From Pseudomonadota bacterium (GTDB lineage: Bacteria > Pseudomonadota > Alphaproteobacteria > Sphingomonadales > Sphingomonadaceae): a stretch of DNA of 8,558 bases. Under the pieces are notes generated by a model, which saw only the letters and a program-made list of their open reading frames with translations, was not told the origin of the DNA and did not search any database. Numbering within the stretch: position 1 is the first letter of the stretch; each line of letters begins with the position of its first letter. The stretch lies in assembly GCA_030271595.1 (NCBI GenBank), contig JARXKO010000059.1, positions 1 through 8,558 on the forward strand. The letters are read 5' to 3'. The position numbers and the translations under genes are program-made. Below are positions 6,174-8,558 of the stretch, piece by piece.

Positions 6174-7316
6174 ATGACCAGCGCAATCGGCCGGCTTCGG
6201 CTTAACCATTATGAGGCGCTTGGGATCGGCTCCGATGCGAGCCGCGCCGATATCGAACGCGCCTTCTTCCGCAAGGTCAGCTCGTTCCTGCCGCACACCT
6301 TCGGCAATGTCGCCGAGGCCAGCACTGCTTATGAGACGCTCAAGGACCCGGACAAGCGGCAGGTTTATGACCGGTCGATCGGACTCGGCAGAGCCGCGGA
6401 CCCCGCCAGGCCGGTTCCCTTGTGGTCGGGCCGGCCGTGGTCGATCACCGCCGGACCGGTTGTCGGTGCGCGGCCCCTGAGCGCTTTGCCGGCGATGGAC
6501 AGGCCGTTGCTGACTCCGCGAGCGGAGCCCAGCGATGTGCCTGCAGCAAGGCCCGACGATCGGCCTTTCATCGGTGCTTCGGCGCCACCGACCGACCCCA
6601 AGAGACTCGAACCCTATGCAGCACCATCACCACTGTCGGTCTCGACCCTCCCGGACCCCCCAAGATCGCGCTTCCCGGCTCACTCCATGATGTTCGACAT
6701 GGTCGAGGAGGGGCAGGGCATGATCCGCTCGACCAGAACTGCACTGATTGCCGTCTCGCTCGTCGTCGGCGTGGCGGTGATCGGGGGATGGATTGGCTGG
6801 GCGGCTGGCAATGACGAGCAGGCGCCGAAGTCGCAACTTTTGAATGAGAAGCCGCCGCGGGCGATTCCGCAGACCGCCGACACGATTGCCGTCCCGGCGT
6901 CGAATTGGCAGGCACAATCAGGGCCAACAGCTCTGCCGGTTTCGCGAGTGGGGCAAGTCAAGGCCAGGCCCGGCCGCCGCGCCGCGCCCATGCCTTCGCC
7001 GCCGCCGCCGGCTGATGAGGCGGCGCAGCAGGTGCCAGCAGTGACAGCGCCCCCGCCCGACGCCGAAAGCGGGACCGACCACGCCACGACTCCGGCCGAG
7101 GCTCCGGTAGCGGCGCCGACGCCCGCTGCCCTTCCGCTGTCGAGCGGCGCGGCGGCCCGGACCATCGAGCGAATCGGCTATTCGTGCGGCACCGTCTCGT
7201 CGACCGTTGCAAGCGGCGCTCCCGGAGTGTTCACGGTGACCTGTACGTCCGGCCAATCCTATCGCGCCACGCCGGTCCGCGGGCGCTATCATTTCAGGCG
7301 GGTAGCGAAGCCGTAG
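6174..7316 (+). CDS. Single-pass membrane protein with degenerate J-like domain and two-Cys C-terminal domain
   Basis: With the ATG at 6174 the product has 380 residues. Residues 11-70 resemble a DnaJ J-domain (NHYEALGIGSDASRADIERAF, then AYETLKDPDKRQVYDRSIG). The HPD tripeptide that triggers Hsp70 ATPase is missing, with FLPHTFGN in its place, so canonical co-chaperone activity is unlikely. A Pro-rich linker leads to one transmembrane helix at about 189-211, preceded by Arg residues (IRSTRT). This predicts an inside N-terminus and a periplasmic C-terminus. The periplasmic part is a long Ala/Pro linker ending in a compact domain at 331-380 (IGYSCGTVSST, GVFTVTCTSGQSYRATPV, RGRYHFRRV) with C338 and C357. 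I associate this domain with sphingomonad proteins, from memory only. An in-frame TTG at 6144 follows a strong AAGGAG (6132-6137) at 6 nt and may be the real start; the ATG at 6174 has only a G-rich GGGGGA upstream. Confidence 0.8.
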   Translation: MTSAIGRLRLNHYEALGIGSDASRADIERAFFRKVSSFLPHTFGNVAEASTAYETLKDPDKRQVYDRSIGLGRAADPARPVPLWSGRPWSITAGPVVGARPLSALPAMDRPLLTPRAEPSDVPAARPDDRPFIGASAPPTDPKRLEPYAAPSPLSVSTLPDPPRSRFPAHSMMFDMVEEGQGMIRSTRTALIAVSLVVGVAVIGGWIGWAAGNDEQAPKSQLLNEKPPRAIPQTADTIAVPASNWQAQSGPTALPVSRVGQVKARPGRRAAPMPSPPPPADEAAQQVPAVTAPPPDAESGTDHATTPAEAPVAAPTPAALPLSSGAAARTIERIGYSCGTVSSTVASGAPGVFTVTCTSGQSYRATPVRGRYHFRRVAKP

Positions 7317-7347
7317 TGCCGGTTCGATGAGGCAGTCGCGGTGGCAA

Positions 7348-7376
7348 TCGACATTGTCCGCCCGACGTCACATATC
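7348..7376 (+). promoter_or_regulatory. Possible promoter of the small HTH gene
   Basis: TCGACA (7348-7353, 5 of 6 matches to TTGACA) and CATATC (7371-7376, 3 of 6 to TATAAT) are 17 bp apart. Transcription would start near 7383. That is too close to the ATG at 7388 for its GGAG to act as a leader signal, so this promoter would favour the ATG at 7418. The -10 match is weak. Confidence 0.3.
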
Positions 7377-7387
7377 CCGGAGCCAGC

Positions 7388-7600
7388 ATGTTTTGCGGCG
7401 GGAAGGACGAGCCAATTATGGGCAGCGAGAAGTTCGAACGGCACCGCCAGCCGTGGCGGCAGGATGAGATCCAGAAGCTGCATCTTCTCGCCGGCAAGGG
7501 GATGAGCGTTCGCGCGATCGCCAAGGCGCTGACCCGGACGGAGGAATCGGTCAAGGACCGGGCCAAGTCGGACAAGCTCAGCCTGACCAAGTTGCGCTGA
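7388..7600 (+). CDS. Small helix-turn-helix (Myb/SANT-like) protein
   Basis: A 70-residue basic protein, or 60 residues if translation starts at the ATG at 7418. The conserved-looking part is RHRQPWRQDEIQKLHLLAGKGMS followed by VRAIAKALTRTEESVKDRA. This has the pattern of a homeodomain/Myb-like helix-turn-helix: a Trp near the start of helix 1, then an AIAxxLxRTxxSVxxxA recognition unit. Similar tiny proteins occur in alphaproteobacteria; their targets are generally unknown and I cannot assign one here. For the 7388 start there is GGAG at 7379-7382 with a 5-nt spacer. For 7418 there is GGAAGGA at about 7400-7407 with a 10-nt spacer. The N-terminal ten residues (MFCGGKDEPI) do not look conserved, which leans toward 7418. 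It lies 71 bp after the J-like gene on the same strand and converges on lptG with a 38-bp gap. Confidence 0.72.
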   Translation: MFCGGKDEPIMGSEKFERHRQPWRQDEIQKLHLLAGKGMSVRAIAKALTRTEESVKDRAKSDKLSLTKLR

Positions 7601-7638
7601 GCCAAGGAGCTCTGCCGGCAAAGGCGACTGAATCCGGA

Positions 7639-8558
7639 CTATTCTTCGCTTCTCACAAGCACCGTCTCGCCGATCAGCAGGAACAGCAGGAACGGGGCCC
7701 AGGCGGCGATCAGCGGCGGGTAGGCCCCGGCATTGCCCATCGCCAGGCTGAAATTGTCGGCGACGAAATAAGCGAAGCCGAGCGCCATGCCGACCACCGC
7801 GCGCATCAGCACCTGGCCCGATCGCGCCAGTCCGAACGCGGCAATCGCGGCCAGCAGTGGCATGAGCAAGGTCGACACCGGCCCCGAAATCTTGTGCGCG
7901 AGGCCGGCGCGCGCTTCATCCGCCGGACGCCCGGCCGCCTCGAGTTCGGCGATCCGCTGCCTCAGCGTCGGGTAAGCGAGCTCACTCGGGTCGACCTTGG
8001 CAATACTCAGCTGAGCGGGCGAGATTCCAGCAAGGCCGTCGAGCGCCGCCAGCCGCCGGACCATGTTCATATTGGCATCGAAAATGGTCACACCGCCGAG
8101 CCGCCAGCCGCGGCCGCCGGGCAGCGGCCGTGCCTGCTGGGCCTTGACGATGCGCTGGACGATGCCGCCCTCACGCTCATAGATCGTGACCCGCTCGGCT
8201 TGCATCGCGGCCCCACGTCCCGCGACGACGCCGACGCGGACCAAATGATCGCCGCTGAGCACCCAGACGTTGGACAGCAGTCCGTTGTCGGGGGGGACCG
8301 GCCGGTAATCGTTATCCGACCAGGCGTTAACCTCGCGCGCGGACTTGACGACGAGCGTCTCATTGAACGCGAACAACACGGCGGCGAGGCCGAGGCTGGC
8401 GACGAACAATGGTGCCAGGATCTGGTGCGCCGAGAGGCCCGCGGCCTTCATCGCCACCACCTCGCTATGCTGGTTGAGACCGACGAAGGCGATCAGCGTG
8501 CCAAGGAGCACTGAAAATGGCAGGAAGCGTGACACCAGCAGCGGGATCCGCAGTCCGA
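7639..8558 (-). CDS. lptG: LPS export ABC transporter permease LptG, C-terminal part (cut by window edge)
   Basis: LptG is an inner-membrane permease that, with LptF and the ATPase LptB, extracts lipopolysaccharide and passes it to the LptC/LptA bridge. The frame is open to base 8558 and gives 305 residues; about 55 N-terminal residues of a typical 360-residue protein are missing. The visible part begins in the second membrane helix (LPFSVLLGTLIAFVGL), then SEVVAMKAAGLSAHQIL, a coupling-type cytoplasmic segment, and a third helix (about 52 residues in). The periplasmic jellyroll-like domain follows. Three more helices close the protein (ISGPVSTLLMPLLAAIAAFG, a MALGFAYFVADNFSLAMG segment, and PLIAAWAPFLLFLLIGETVL), ending VRSEE. 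The NAGAYPPLIAAWAP stretch favours LptG over its paralogue LptF. An apparent GTG at 8535 is internal, since GLRIPLLV continues upstream in frame. Confidence 0.85.
   Translation of the reverse strand, partial: GLRIPLLVSRFLPFSVLLGTLIAFVGLNQHSEVVAMKAAGLSAHQILAPLFVASLGLAAVLFAFNETLVVKSAREVNAWSDNDYRPVPPDNGLLSNVWVLSGDHLVRVGVVAGRGAAMQAERVTIYEREGGIVQRIVKAQQARPLPGGRGWRLGGVTIFDANMNMVRRLAALDGLAGISPAQLSIAKVDPSELAYPTLRQRIAELEAAGRPADEARAGLAHKISGPVSTLLMPLLAAIAAFGLARSGQVLMRAVVGMALGFAYFVADNFSLAMGNAGAYPPLIAAWAPFLLFLLIGETVLVRSEE

Overview
The window reads as chromosomal DNA from a high-GC alphaproteobacterium, most likely a sphingomonad. The evidence is the rpsM-rpsK-rpoA order without rpsD, the alphaproteobacterial style of the IleS, RibF and RpoA proteins, and several small secreted or membrane proteins of a type I associate with Sphingomonadaceae. 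The genus call is inference. Most of the sequence is ordinary housekeeping DNA. I see no CRISPR array, rRNA or tRNA gene, transposase, integrase or recognisable defence system.

Left block, minus strand (1-2845): a likely operon read right to left. It holds a membrane-anchored M19 zinc dipeptidase, the bifunctional riboflavin kinase/FAD synthetase ribF (GTGA overlap with the dipeptidase stop), and the N-terminal 215 codons of ileS, which runs off the left edge. A divergent intergenic region (2846-3038) carries a good sigma70-type promoter for the next operon.

Centre, plus strand (3039-5128): rpsM (S13), rpsK (S11) and rpoA (RNA polymerase alpha), closed by a strong intrinsic terminator directly after rpoA. 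rplQ (L17), which normally follows rpoA, is not in the window. Both intercistronic gaps carry strong inverted repeats. The first encloses the rpsM stop codon, and the second holds a REP-like palindrome followed by a hairpin just before the rpoA ribosome-binding site.

Right block, plus strand (5319-7600): three small or lineage-restricted genes. The first encodes a secreted, cysteine-containing, Lys/Ala-rich protein with a duplicated YDCAKAGN motif and a DUF3761-like C-terminus. The second encodes a single-pass membrane protein with a J-like N-terminal domain that lacks HPD and a small two-cysteine C-terminal domain. The third encodes a small helix-turn-helix protein. Convergent with these, on the minus strand (7639-8558), is the C-terminal part of an LptG-type LPS-export permease, cut by the right edge.

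The most interesting material is the truncated alpha operon with its hairpin-rich gaps, and the two unusual envelope-directed proteins at 5319-5921 and 6174-7316.
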